This document shows, piece after piece, positions 49,415 to 59,276 of a stretch of DNA of 64,000 nt (position 1 is the first letter of the stretch; each line of letters starts with the position of its first letter). Both the position numbers and the translations under genes were made by a program. This DNA is from JAICIG01 sp035532215. Lineage in GTDB: Bacteria > Planctomycetota > Planctomycetia > Pirellulales > JAICIG01. The notes beneath the pieces are model-generated. The model was not told where the DNA came from. It searched no databases and worked only from the letters and a program-made list of their open reading frames with translations. The DNA is taken from assembly GCA_035532215.1 (NCBI GenBank), contig DATKRK010000278.1:1-64000 (forward strand), read 5' to 3'.

Positions 49415-50620
49415 ATGCCCGGCGCTCGCACGCATAAAATCCTGATCGTCAACAGCGGCTCGTCGAGCCTGAAGTTCGCGCTGTTCGAAATGGACGGACG
49501 CGAAGCGCTCGTGCTCTCCGGAAAATTAGAGCGCATCGGCCTGCAACACGGCACGTTTCACGTGCGAGACGCCGCGGGCCGGACGCTCGTCGAGGAAACC
49601 GACGAAAAACTGCCCGACCACCAAACGGCGATCCGGCGGCTGTTGGATTGGCTCTCGCAAGCCGGCCACAGCCAGAACCTGGACGCCGCCGCGCACCGCG
49701 TCGTCCACGGCGGGCCGCGGCACAGCCGGCCGCAGCGGATCACGCCCGAACTCGTCGATGAACTCAAATCGCTCGTGCCGCTAGCCTCGAACCACTTACC
49801 CGGCGCCTTGGCCGCCATCGAGGCTCTTACTCGAGCGCATCCGTCGCTGGCGGAAATCGCCTGCTTCGACACGGCCTTTCATCGCCAGATGCCCGAGGTG
49901 GCGCAGCGCTATCCCTTGCCGCGGCAATACGCCGACGAGGGCGTGTTGCGTTACGGCTTTCACGGCCTGTCGTATGAATACGTGCTGCAAGAGCTGACGC
50001 AAACCGCGGGCGCCAACGCCGACGGCCGGCTGGTGATCGCCCACCTGGGCAACGGGGCCAGCATGGCGGCCGTTCACAACCGACGAGGTCTCGATACGAC
50101 GATGGGCTTTACGCCGACCGGCGGGCTGGTAATGGGTACCCGCGCCGGCGATCTCGACCCCGGACTGCCGCTGTACCTGCTCGAACAGCGCGGCATGACG
50201 CCGGCCGAACTGCACGAACTGCTCAATCGGCGCTCCGGACTGATCGGCGTTTCGGGCCTCAGTTCCGATATGCACGACTTGCTGCAGCGGGAAGCGGCCA
50301 GCGCCGACGCGGCTTTGGCCGTCGGGCTGTTTTGTTATCAGGCCCGCAAGTTCATCGGCGCCTTGGCGGCGGCCTTGGGCGGGCTCGACGAACTGATCTT
50401 TACCGGCGGCATCGGCGAAAACGCCGCACCGGTTCGCGCCCGTATCTGCGAACCGCTGGAATTCCTGGGCGTGGCCGTGGATGCGGCCCGCAACGAGGCC
50501 GGCGAAGCGATCATCTCGCCACCCGGCGGCCGGGTCGTCGTGCGTGTCGTCAAAACCAACGAAGAATTGATGATGGCCCGGCACGCCAATCGGCTGCTGC
50601 GCGACGTCTGCGCCCAGTAG
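49415..50620 (+). CDS. ackA: Acetate kinase
   Basis: The 401-residue protein has the acetokinase motifs: NSGSSSLKFALFE near residue 13, HRVVHGGPRH near 93, CFDTAFHRQMPEVA near 149, YGFHGLSYEYV near 180, AHLGNGASMAAV and TGGIGENAAPVR. It interconverts acetate and acetyl phosphate with ATP. It is cytoplasmic and of normal length. No phosphotransacetylase gene is adjacent. The TAG stop is the first part of a palindromic repeat (50616-50683). Confidence 0.95.
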   Translation: MPGARTHKILIVNSGSSSLKFALFEMDGREALVLSGKLERIGLQHGTFHVRDAAGRTLVEETDEKLPDHQTAIRRLLDWLSQAGHSQNLDAAAHRVVHGGPRHSRPQRITPELVDELKSLVPLASNHLPGALAAIEALTRAHPSLAEIACFDTAFHRQMPEVAQRYPLPRQYADEGVLRYGFHGLSYEYVLQELTQTAGANADGRLVIAHLGNGASMAAVHNRRGLDTTMGFTPTGGLVMGTRAGDLDPGLPLYLLEQRGMTPAELHELLNRRSGLIGVSGLSSDMHDLLQREAASADAALAVGLFCYQARKFIGALAAALGGLDELIFTGGIGENAAPVRARICEPLEFLGVAVDAARNEAGEAIISPPGGRVVVRVVKTNEELMMARHANRLLRDVCAQ

Positions 50621-50683
50621 GGCAGGCATTCCTATTCCTGCCTGCCATTCGTGGTCAGGGCAGGCAAGAATGCCCGCCCTACT
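50616..50683. repeat. AGTAGGGCAGGCATTC palindrome
   Basis: AGTAGGGCAGGCATTC (50616-50631) pairs with GAATGCCCGCCCTACT (50668-50683) over 15 of 16 bases. An inner arm GCAGGCAT/TGCCTGC is also present. The first TAG is the ackA stop codon. It may also act as a terminator of ackA. Confidence 0.7.
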
Positions 50684-50858
50684 GGGATCTGACGCAAGTG
50701 TCCAATGCCCGCCTGACGATTAGATGCGTCGCGGCAAGCCAGATTTCGACTCAGCATTGACCGCCAACTCGGCCTCGACCTAAAATCAGGCGCGTATGGA
50801 TGTAATTTCAGATCAGTAAATCTGGAATCAACGGCCGGACCTTCAGGAACCGAAGTCG

Positions 50859-53357
50859 ATGCGAAATCGCTTGTTGCGCTCACTGGGCTGGGGGCTTTGC
50901 GCCGCCTTTGTCTGCCTGCCGTTAGCCGCCCGCGGCCAGGACGCCTTGCCCAAGTTCGATATCCAGGGACTCAATGCGAACGTCATCGGCGACCCCGGCG
51001 GGAGGGATAAGCCGGTCACGATCGAAGCCGCATTCTACGTCGAGCCCGGCGCCCGCACTGGCGAGTTGGCAATCACCGCCAAGCTCGACAAAGGCTGGCA
51101 CATTTATTCGATCACCCAGTCCCGTGGCGGGCCGATCGTCACGCAGATCAAGCTGGCCGAAAGCGAGCAGTACAAGCTGACAGGCGATTTCGCAGCCTCT
51201 CCGACGCCCAAAAAGCACATCGATCAAGCAGCCTGGCCAGGACTGGAACTGCAAGAGCACTACGAGCGCGTCACCTGGACGGCGCCGATCGAAATTGCTG
51301 AAAGCGTCGACCCGACGCAACTGGAAATCGCCGGCAAGGTGTACGCCCAGGCCTGCGAGAAGGGCTGTCTTCCGCCCGAGGATATGCCCTTTACCGCAAA
51401 GTGGCACAAGCCCGCAGAGAAACCGGCGGCAAGCGAACCCGCCGCCGCAGTCTACTCGGCCGAAGGGATCTCGTTTCGCGGGCATCTCGAGCCCAAGGTC
51501 GCCGTCCCCGGCGGCAAAGTCAAGCTGGTGCTGACGGCGGAGCCTGCCGAGGGCTGGCACGTTTATGAACTCGGCCGTCCCGATGGCGAGGCGGTATCGC
51601 ACCCGACGCTGATCGTCGTCACCGACGGCGCCGGGTTGGAAGTCGGCGAAACCTTGCCCGACGTAGAACCCAAACACGAAGGCGATAATCCGGTCGCTCA
51701 ATACGACGAGCCCGTAAGCTGGACGACCGAACTGACCGTGCCCAACAGCGCCCAACCGGGCGAGTTGAAGCTGAGCGGCTTGCTGGCCTATCAAGTCTGC
51801 AACGCCAGTTGCCTGCGGCCGACGGCCATCGGCTTCGAGACGACGTTGACAATCGATTTCAACTCGGCCGACGGCGTCGTGCCGGTGAATTTCACGAGCA
51901 AAACCAGTTATAGCGAAGCCGCCGATGCGCTCGCCGACGACCCCGGCGAACTCGATTTAAGCCAGGTTAAAGCGACGGGCGTCGAGACGGCGAATCAGCC
52001 GCTTTGGCGAATGATGCTGTTCGGCCTGTTGGGCGGCTTGATCCTGAACGTCATGCCCTGTGTATTGCCGGTCATCGGGTTGAAGGTGTTGTCATTCATC
52101 GAGCAGGGCGGTCAGAGCCGCAGCCGCGTGTTGATGCTGAACATTTGGTACTCCCTTGGACTGCTGTCGGTGTTCATGGTCTTGGCGACGCTGCCGGTGG
52201 CGGCGCGGTTGTTGTTCGGCCAGCAGTTCAGTTGGGGCCAGCAGTTCGCCTACGACGGCTTCAACATTACTTTGACTTCGATCGTGTTCGTGATGACGCT
52301 GAGTTTTCTCGGCGTGTGGGAGATTCCGATTCCCGGTTTCGTTGGCAGCGGCGCGGCCAACGACCTGGCCGAGCAAGAAGGGTTTTCTGGCGCCTTCGTC
52401 AAGGGCGCGTTGACGACCGTGCTGGCCACGCCGTGCAGCGGACCGTTGTTGGGACCGGCCCTGGGTTTTGCGTTCGCCCAGCCGCCGCTGGTGATCTACT
52501 TGATGTTCGCCTGCATCGGCTTGGGCATGGCCAGCCCGTACCTGCTGATCGGCGCGTTCCCCAGCTTGATTCGACGGCTGCCCAAGCCCGGCGCCTGGAT
52601 GGACACGTTCAAGCAGACGATGGGCTTCGTGCTGCTGGCGACGGTCGTGTACCTGATGACCTTGATTCGTTGGGAGCGATTCATTCCCACGCTGGCGTTT
52701 CTAATGGGACTGTGGGCCGCGGCGTGGTGGGTCGGCCGCGTGCCGTTGTACGCTGAGTTTTCAGCGAAAGCACGGGCCTGGGCTGGCGCGTGCGCGTTCG
52801 CCGCCTTAATTGGCCTTTTCTCGTATCAATGGCTCGGCGGCGTGATGGAAAGCCGTTTCGAGATGATGATGAATCGCGAAATCGCCGCACGGCTCAGCGG
52901 CAAGGATCAGGCGGCGAAAGTCGCACAAACCGAAGAGGGGCATGAGCTTCCTTGGCAACCGTTCTCGATGGCCAACCTGGTCGAATACACGCGAGAGGGA
53001 AAGACGGTCATGGTTGACTTCACGGCCGATTGGTGTCCGAGTTGCAAGACGCTGGAAGCGACCGTGCTGAATACCGAGGCGACTCGCGAATTCCTCGCTG
53101 CAAACGGCGTGATTCCCATGGTGGCCGACATGACGCGAAATCCGCCCGACGAAGCCGAGCTATTGAGCGCACTTGCCGGGCCCAGCGGCGCCGTGCCGGT
53201 GTTGGCGATTTTTCCGGCAGGACGCGCGAATGAGCCGATCGTCCTCGCGGCCGGCTTCTACACCCGCGGCGAATTGCTCGAAAGACTGAAGCAGGCCGGC
53301 CCTTCGAAGGGCGCCGTCGGCCAGAAGAACGCGACGGCCATGGTAGGCGCCAAGTAA
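50859..53357 (+). CDS. DsbD-type thiol:disulfide interchange protein
   Basis: The 832-residue protein has a signal peptide, two DsbD-alpha-like immunoglobulin domains (about 35-160 and 200-330), then about eight membrane helices. The conserved transmembrane cysteines are in VMPCVLPV (near 405) and TPCSGPLL (near 530). The C-terminal thioredoxin-like domain has DWCPSCK. It carries electrons from cytoplasmic thioredoxin across the membrane to periplasmic proteins, perhaps for cytochrome c maturation. The duplicated alpha domain and ordinary spacing fit the long planctomycete DsbD form. Confidence 0.9.
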   Translation: MRNRLLRSLGWGLCAAFVCLPLAARGQDALPKFDIQGLNANVIGDPGGRDKPVTIEAAFYVEPGARTGELAITAKLDKGWHIYSITQSRGGPIVTQIKLAESEQYKLTGDFAASPTPKKHIDQAAWPGLELQEHYERVTWTAPIEIAESVDPTQLEIAGKVYAQACEKGCLPPEDMPFTAKWHKPAEKPAASEPAAAVYSAEGISFRGHLEPKVAVPGGKVKLVLTAEPAEGWHVYELGRPDGEAVSHPTLIVVTDGAGLEVGETLPDVEPKHEGDNPVAQYDEPVSWTTELTVPNSAQPGELKLSGLLAYQVCNASCLRPTAIGFETTLTIDFNSADGVVPVNFTSKTSYSEAADALADDPGELDLSQVKATGVETANQPLWRMMLFGLLGGLILNVMPCVLPVIGLKVLSFIEQGGQSRSRVLMLNIWYSLGLLSVFMVLATLPVAARLLFGQQFSWGQQFAYDGFNITLTSIVFVMTLSFLGVWEIPIPGFVGSGAANDLAEQEGFSGAFVKGALTTVLATPCSGPLLGPALGFAFAQPPLVIYLMFACIGLGMASPYLLIGAFPSLIRRLPKPGAWMDTFKQTMGFVLLATVVYLMTLIRWERFIPTLAFLMGLWAAAWWVGRVPLYAEFSAKARAWAGACAFAALIGLFSYQWLGGVMESRFEMMMNREIAARLSGKDQAAKVAQTEEGHELPWQPFSMANLVEYTREGKTVMVDFTADWCPSCKTLEATVLNTEATREFLAANGVIPMVADMTRNPPDEAELLSALAGPSGAVPVLAIFPAGRANEPIVLAAGFYTRGELLERLKQAGPSKGAVGQKNATAMVGAK

Positions 53358-53392
53358 ACGCGGCATCGCTGCCGCGTTCGCTCCCTCTTCGC

Positions 53393-53515
53393 GTAGGACG
53401 GACTTCCAGTCCGTCACTCGGCGGGAGACGGACTGGAAGTCCGTCCTACGGCGGCAACCCTGCCGCATTCAACCGGCAGTTGTACGCTTTGAAAGCGGCA
53501 GGATGCCGCTTCTAC
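53393..53515. repeat. Planctomycete-type long hairpin repeat
   Basis: A perfect 23-base arm (53393-53415, starting GTAGGACGGACTTCCAGTCC) pairs with 53427-53449 around an 11-base loop. Next to it is the GGATGCCGC-type palindrome AGCGGCAGGATGCCGCT (53494-53510). The elements fill the space between convergent DsbD and purM genes and could end both transcripts. Confidence 0.8.
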
Positions 53516-53519
53516 TTGC

Positions 53520-54581
53520 TCAGGCCCAAACGACGTCGCCCGCTCCGGCGACGATTTCGCCGATGGGCCAGTTCGCCAGGCCGCAGTCGGTCAGTTGATG
53601 GCGTATGCTCTCGGCGTAATACGAGCTGACCACGAGCACCAGCCCCAGGCCCATATTGAACACGCGGTCCATTTCGTCGTCGTCGATGTCGCCCAGCCGC
53701 TTGAGCCAAGGGAAGACGGGCGGCACGGTCCAACTGTCGCGCTCGATCACGGCCCGCGAGCCCGCCGGGATGATTCGCCCCAGGTTTTCGTGCAACCCGC
53801 CGCCGGTGATGTGGGCCACGCCGTGGACCACGCTTTTGACCTTGTATTTGCTGAGCACCTGCCGTAGCGGCCGGGCGTAAATCCGCGTCGGTTCGAGCAG
53901 CTCTTCGCCGACCGTGCGGCCGAGTTCTGCGACGCGATCGCCGATCGTTAGCCCGCCAATCTCGAACACCGCCTTACGGACCAGGCTGTAGCCGTTGGAG
54001 TGCAAACCGCTCGAGGCGACGCCGATCAAGGCGTCGCCCGGCGCGATCGCCGTGCCGTCGATCACGCGACGCCGCTCGACGATGCCCACGCAAAACCCGG
54101 CCAGGTCGTAATCGCCGCGGACGTAGATATCGGGCATGATCGCCGTTTCGCCGCCCAGCAAAGCGCAATCGCTCTCGATACAGCCGGCCGAGATGCCCTC
54201 GACGAGCTGTTCCAGCCGCTCGGGGTCGTCGTGCGACATGGCCACGTAGTCGAGGAAGAACAGCGGCTCGGCCCCGCAGCACAGCGCGTCGTTGACGCTC
54301 ATCGCCACCAGATCGATGCCGACCGTGTTGTGAACGCCCGCCAACTGGGCCACTTTGAGCTTCGTGCCCACCCCGTCAGTGCAGGACACCAGCACCGGAT
54401 CGACATAGTTCCGGGCGAACAAGGGGCTGGCGAAATCGAGTTCGAACAGTCCGGCGAAGCCCCCTTCGAGCTTCCTGACGCGCGGCGAATGGGTCCGCGC
54501 GAGCAGCCGCGGCAGCCGCGACATGCTTTGGCGATAGACCTCAAGATCGACTCCCGCGTCTTTGTAAGTGGCTTTGGCCAT
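53520..54581 (-). CDS. purM: Phosphoribosylformylglycinamidine cyclo-ligase
   Basis: The 353-residue protein has the AIR synthetase motifs: SCTDGVGTKLKVAQ near residue 66, GIDLVAMSVNDALCCGAEPL, GGETAIMPD near 143 and ITGGGLHENL near 260. It converts FGAM to AIR with ATP in purine synthesis. It is cytoplasmic. Other pur genes are not in the window. The nearest upstream DNA is gene-free, so it may have its own promoter. Confidence 0.95.
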   Translation of the reverse strand: MAKATYKDAGVDLEVYRQSMSRLPRLLARTHSPRVRKLEGGFAGLFELDFASPLFARNYVDPVLVSCTDGVGTKLKVAQLAGVHNTVGIDLVAMSVNDALCCGAEPLFFLDYVAMSHDDPERLEQLVEGISAGCIESDCALLGGETAIMPDIYVRGDYDLAGFCVGIVERRRVIDGTAIAPGDALIGVASSGLHSNGYSLVRKAVFEIGGLTIGDRVAELGRTVGEELLEPTRIYARPLRQVLSKYKVKSVVHGVAHITGGGLHENLGRIIPAGSRAVIERDSWTVPPVFPWLKRLGDIDDDEMDRVFNMGLGLVLVVSSYYAESIRHQLTDCGLANWPIGEIVAGAGDVVWA

Positions 54582-55115
54582 TGACTTTGCTCGATGCTCC
54601 TGGCGACGGCGAGCTACGATTCTAGGAGGCGATGCGGAGGATTGTCAAACGAGCGGCAATGCCGGTAGTGATACCATTTGCGAGCATGTCAAGGAAAAAG
54701 GGCGAATTGGAAGGACGAGCTTGGCCCCATCCGCGTTTGCCACCAGCTTTAGCTGGTGGGGACCGGCAACCATTCTCTCTCTTTGGGAGCCGGCTTTAGC
54801 CGGCTTTTTGAGCCCTCGGGAAGCCGGCTGAAAAAGAAGGTTGATGTTGTTTCGCTACCACCAGCTAAAGCTGGTGGCAGACAAAGCGATAATTTTTTCT
54901 TGACACCAGTTCAAGGTGCGGATTAGCCGGTCAATCGTCGCTACCGCCGGGGCAAGCCCGGCGGAGAGCCAAAACCAGTTGCCGGGTACGCGATCTTAAC
55001 CAAGTCGTTAGCCGGAAACGTTGACATCCGCCGCCGTCCGACTACCCTGACAACGCAGGCGGAATCCGCCGATATGACGCGGCGCCGGTCAATGGAATTC
55101 AAAGGAACAACGCCG
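54582..55115. other. Gene-free spacer with AGCTTTAGCT hairpins
   Basis: The 534 bases between the divergent purM and cytochrome genes hold no gene. There are two opposite copies of a 20-base hairpin: CCACCAGCTTTAGCTGGTGG (54740-54759) and CCACCAGCTAAAGCTGGTGG (54858-54877). A related AGCCGGCTTTAGCCGGCT (about 54788-54805) lies between them. They form a small repeat cluster. Confidence 0.6.
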
Positions 55116-55877
55116 ATGAAGCGTGTCTCTCCAACCCGCTGGATCTTTGCGCTGTCGCTTCTCGCCGCGGGCTCGGTCGGCGCGTTGCTGGCCGCCGATC
55201 CTCCGGCGCCGCCGAAGCTGTCGTCCATCGTGCCGGCCGCCGATCTGGTCGCCCAGGCCAAGCTCTATCTCGCATCGTTCGACAAGGGCCTGGCGGGCGA
55301 GCAAGAATACAAGGAAAGCGCCAGCAAGATCGAACGCGACGCCCACACGTTGACGGCGCTGGCCTTGGCATTGGCCAATCACGACGCGGACAACGAATTG
55401 CAAGCCGCAGCGCCTGCCGTCATGGCGGCTTCGCAAGCGTTGGCGGCGGCCCAAGACTACGCCGCGGCCCATGCCGCGCTAAAATCGCTGCACGCGGCGA
55501 TGGAAGGCAAGGGCGAAAAGGGCGGCGCGCCGAAGTGGGGTTGCGTCGCGCCAATGGACCAACTGATGAAGCAAGTCGTGTTCGTCAATAATCGGCTCAA
55601 GCGGGGGATGCGTCGGTTCGCCAAGCAAACGGAAGAACAGGCCCGCGACGCCGCCGTGCTGGCGGTAATCGCCCAGGAATTCGTTTACGACGACCCAGGG
55701 ATCGCCGAATCGGACGATCTGGACCGCTGGTATCAGTTGTGCGGGCAAATGCGGGACGCAGCAGGCGAATTGAACGCCAAGGCGCGTGCTGCCGATAAAG
55801 CAGGAGCGGAAGCAGCGCTCGCGAAGCTCGCTCAAAGCTGCGACGATTGCCACGAGGTCTTCCGCGTCGAGGAATAA
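55116..55877 (+). CDS. Cytochrome c'-like exported heme protein
   Basis: The 253-residue protein starts at the ATG at 55116. A signal peptide (FALSLLAAGSVGALLA) precedes a helical body with repeated helices such as DLVAQAKLYLASFDKGLAG. One heme site, CDDCH, lies six residues before the C-terminus, the position used by cytochrome c' class II. It is probably a periplasmic electron carrier or gas-binding protein. It is not adjacent to known partners. Confidence 0.8.
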   Translation: MKRVSPTRWIFALSLLAAGSVGALLAADPPAPPKLSSIVPAADLVAQAKLYLASFDKGLAGEQEYKESASKIERDAHTLTALALALANHDADNELQAAAPAVMAASQALAAAQDYAAAHAALKSLHAAMEGKGEKGGAPKWGCVAPMDQLMKQVVFVNNRLKRGMRRFAKQTEEQARDAAVLAVIAQEFVYDDPGIAESDDLDRWYQLCGQMRDAAGELNAKARAADKAGAEAALAKLAQSCDDCHEVFRVEE

Positions 55878-55975
55878 TCGTTCGGTTGCAAGGAGGCTCG
55901 TTTCGGCCTCGGCGTCGCCCTTGGACGCTGCAACCGAGATGCGCCCTTTCTTGGTCCCGTTCGGTGAATCGCTCG

Positions 55976-58099
55976 ATGAGTTCAGCACACGACGCCAGGC
56001 TCCAACTTCCCAGCATGCACACCATCGCACCCGCCTGGCAGTTTTCGCACCCCTTGCCCTACGGCGCCATGCTGCGGCCGGGCGGCGCGCAATTCGTCGT
56101 GTTCAGCCGCTCCGCCACGGCCATGCGGGTGCTGCTGTACGACCGTGCGACCGACCGCGAGCCCTCGCACGTCGTGCCGTTTCATCCCGAACTCGATCGC
56201 TGGGGCGACGTCTGGAGCACCTTCGTTCCCGGCATCGGGGCCGGACAGTTGTACCACTTTCAGGCCTGCGGGCCATTCGAGCCGTCGCGAGGCCAGCGGT
56301 TCGACGGCAAGGCGCGGCTGATCGACCCTTACGCCCGAGCGCTGGCCGGCGAATTCCTGCCCAACGACGATGGCATCGTGCGGCCGCCGAAGTGCGTCGT
56401 CGTCGACGACACGTTCGATTGGGAGGGCGACCGGCCGCTGAACCGGCATCTCTGCGAGACCGTGATCTACGAGATGCACGTCCGCGGCTTCACCATGGGC
56501 CGTTCGAGCCGCGTTCAGGCCCCGGGAACGTACCTGGGCGTGATCGAAAAGATTCCCTACCTGCAATCGCTCGGCGTGACCGCCGTCGAGCTCATGCCGG
56601 TCCACGAGTTTCCCGCGAACCACTGGTCGGGCCGACCCGAAACGCGGGCCAACTATTGGGGCTACGACCCGCTGGCCTTCTTCGCCCCGCACCGCGGCTA
56701 CGCCGCCGGCGGCGAGCCCGGCGCGCAGGTTGCCGAGTTCAAGCAAATGGTGCGGGCGCTGCACCAGGCCGGCATCGAGGTGATTCTCGACGTGGTCTTC
56801 AACCACACGGCCGAAGGCAACGAGCACGGACCGACGTTGAGCTTCAAAGGGCTGGCCAACCGCGTGTATTACATGCTGGCCAACGGCGGCAGCGAGTATA
56901 AGAACTACAGCGGCTGCGGAAACACGGTCAACGGCAACCACCCGGTCGTGCGCGAGATGATCTTCCACTGCCTCCGGCATTGGGTGCACAACTATCACGT
57001 CGACGGGTTTCGCTTCGATCTGGCCTCGATCCTCAGCCGCGATCGCAGCGGCGAACTGGTGCCCAATCCGCCGCTGGTCGAGTCGATCGGCGAAGATCCG
57101 CTGTTGGCCCGGGCCAAAATCATCGCCGAGGCCTGGGACGCCGCAGGCGCCTACCAGGTAGGCTCGTTTTCCAACCATCGCTGGGCCGAATGGAACGGCC
57201 GCTACCGCGACGACGTGCGCCGCTTTTGGCGCGGCGATCACGGCATGACCGGGCCGCTGGCCACGCGGCTGGCCGGTTCCAGCGATCTGTACGGGCCGAG
57301 CGGCCGGCGCCCGTATCACAGCATCAACTTCATCACCTCGCACGACGGCTTCACGCTCAACGACCTGGCGAGCTACAACGAGAAGCACAACGCCGCCAAC
57401 GGCGAGGAGAATCGCGACGGCGACAATAACAATTACAGCTACAACAACGGCGTCGAGGGTTCCACGCGTCGCCAAGCGGTGCAGCGGATGCGTGCGCGGC
57501 AAATCCGCAACTCGCTGGCCACGCTCTTCTTGAGCCAGGGCGTGCCGATGTTGTTGATGGGCGATGAGTGCCGCCGCACGCAGCAAGGCAACAATAACGC
57601 CTATTGCCAGGACAACGTGATCTCCTGGTTCGATTGGAATCTGGCGACCAAGAACGCCGATTTGTGGCGGTTCTGCCAGGGGCTGATCGCGTTCCGCAAA
57701 CGGCAGCCGACGGTGCGCCGAGCCGACTTTTTGCGCGGCGAACCTTCGGGGCCGGGCCACTTGCCCGACGTCAGTTGGTTCAATGCCGACGGCGGCCCGG
57801 TCGATTGGCCGCACGCCGATTCGAGCCTGGTTTGCGTGTTTGGCGCCTGGCCCGCAACCGGCGCCGAAAGCGTGGTGGCGCGGCACGTGATGCTGTTGAT
57901 CCACGGCGGCTGGGCGCCGCGGCACTTCTCGCTGCCGAAGCTGGTCGAAGGGATCAAGTGGCGGCTGTTCGTCAACACGGCGGCCGAAAGCCCGGCCGAC
58001 ATTTACCCCGGCCTCGACGGCCCGGCGCCGCTCGACGGCCGGCTGACGCTGGTCGAGCGCTCGCTGGTATGCTACGTGGCCGAGGAGCCGGCGGTTTAG
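55976..58099 (+). CDS. glgX: Glycogen debranching enzyme (GlgX/isoamylase type)
   Basis: The 707-residue protein has an N-terminal CBM48 domain and a GH13 barrel. Motifs are MPVHEFPANHWSGRP, VILDVVFNHTAEGNE, DGFRFDLASIL with the nucleophile Asp, IAEAWDAAG with the acid Glu, and FITSHDGFTLNDLASYNE. It cleaves alpha-1,6 branches of glycogen or limit dextrin. I use ATG 55976, with GGTGA nine bases upstream; a second ATG at 56015 is also possible. The gene stands alone. Confidence 0.9.
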   Translation: MSSAHDARLQLPSMHTIAPAWQFSHPLPYGAMLRPGGAQFVVFSRSATAMRVLLYDRATDREPSHVVPFHPELDRWGDVWSTFVPGIGAGQLYHFQACGPFEPSRGQRFDGKARLIDPYARALAGEFLPNDDGIVRPPKCVVVDDTFDWEGDRPLNRHLCETVIYEMHVRGFTMGRSSRVQAPGTYLGVIEKIPYLQSLGVTAVELMPVHEFPANHWSGRPETRANYWGYDPLAFFAPHRGYAAGGEPGAQVAEFKQMVRALHQAGIEVILDVVFNHTAEGNEHGPTLSFKGLANRVYYMLANGGSEYKNYSGCGNTVNGNHPVVREMIFHCLRHWVHNYHVDGFRFDLASILSRDRSGELVPNPPLVESIGEDPLLARAKIIAEAWDAAGAYQVGSFSNHRWAEWNGRYRDDVRRFWRGDHGMTGPLATRLAGSSDLYGPSGRRPYHSINFITSHDGFTLNDLASYNEKHNAANGEENRDGDNNNYSYNNGVEGSTRRQAVQRMRARQIRNSLATLFLSQGVPMLLMGDECRRTQQGNNNAYCQDNVISWFDWNLATKNADLWRFCQGLIAFRKRQPTVRRADFLRGEPSGPGHLPDVSWFNADGGPVDWPHADSSLVCVFGAWPATGAESVVARHVMLLIHGGWAPRHFSLPKLVEGIKWRLFVNTAAESPADIYPGLDGPAPLDGRLTLVERSLVCYVAEEPAV

Positions 58100-58337
58100 G
58101 GCGTAAGTAGACATTCGCGGCAAAAGCCTGTAGGGCACGCCCTCCGTGGCGTGCCGTGAAGCGCGGGAATCGCGCCGATTCGCGCTATCGCGGAACGCCG
58201 CGGAGGGCGCTGCCTACAGTATCAACCGCGCGAACCCGTTCTTACGCCCGGCGGTTTAGCGCTCGCCGGGCAAGACTCGCGAAGCGGTGCCGCGGAAAGC
58301 TATACTTCGGTAGTCTGCGACGCCGCGAGCAACCTGT

Positions 58338-59246
58338 ATGGCCCGACGAAATTCCGCATTCGACCGCTTCGATGCCAAGCTGCGCGATCTGGCCAAACAA
58401 TCGCCGCAGAAGCCTCACTGGATCGAAGCGATCGAATCCCTTTCGCCGGCCGCCAGCAACGATCGCCGTTTGGCCGCCTATCAAGCCGTCCGCAACGACG
58501 GCTGCCTGCCTGACGACGCCGGGTTGTTTCTCATCGCCTACATGATCGACGAAATCACTTCCCGCACCGCCGATGCCAAGCTGCGCAAGGTCGAACGACG
58601 AATGGAGAACATCGAGCGCAAGTACGGCCTGCGAGAAGGCGAAAGCTGGGCCGAAGGCGAGGCGCCGGCGGAATACGAGGCCGCCCGAAAGCGCCAGCAG
58701 AAAATCTGGGACGAAGCCTTTCACGAGAATCTTGTCGCCCACGGCGAGCGCGAGATCGCCGAACTGTTCTCGCGCGATTTTCCGAGCTACACGGCGAAAT
58801 TCAACGCGGGACGGATGTACTTCTCGGGCATGACCTTCTCCGCCCCTGGCGAGTTGGAGGTCTGGGTCGACGAATTGATGCAGGCCGTCTCGGGCTGCAT
58901 CAGCGTCGATGAGCCGATCGGCCCGCTGGCCTGCCGCTATTTGGCCGAGGACGGCACGATCGACGTGCTGGTCTACCCGACGCCAGTCGAAATCGTCGGC
59001 GGCGCCGACGACGGCCAGATCGTCGACGCGGATTTCGATCTCGATCTGATTCGACTCCGCGAGTTGTTCAGCTCAGTCGCCGACATCGGCTGGAGCGCGT
59101 TGGGCTTGAACGACGAGGGCGGGCCGCACATTTGGGTCGAAGGCGTATTCCGCGGCCAGCCCGTTTTTCTGCAGGTGCTCTCGCAAGCTCCCGACGATGA
59201 AGAGCCGGGCATGAAGCTCGATACGATCCGCAAGCGGCGGCGGTAA
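58338..59246 (+). CDS. Hypothetical protein
   Basis: The 302-residue protein has a helical N-terminal half (MARRNSAFDRFDAKLRDLAK and KLRKVERRMENIERKYGL, a possible coiled coil near residues 75-100). The C-terminal half is mixed alpha/beta (VDELMQAVSGCISVDEPIG, GQPVFLQVLSQAP). It has no signal peptide. No family was recognised. It is followed by convergent genes. Confidence 0.6.
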   Translation: MARRNSAFDRFDAKLRDLAKQSPQKPHWIEAIESLSPAASNDRRLAAYQAVRNDGCLPDDAGLFLIAYMIDEITSRTADAKLRKVERRMENIERKYGLREGESWAEGEAPAEYEAARKRQQKIWDEAFHENLVAHGEREIAELFSRDFPSYTAKFNAGRMYFSGMTFSAPGELEVWVDELMQAVSGCISVDEPIGPLACRYLAEDGTIDVLVYPTPVEIVGGADDGQIVDADFDLDLIRLRELFSSVADIGWSALGLNDEGGPHIWVEGVFRGQPVFLQVLSQAPDDEEPGMKLDTIRKRRR

Positions 59247-59276
59247 ACGACTCCGTACGACCAACCGATTACCCTC

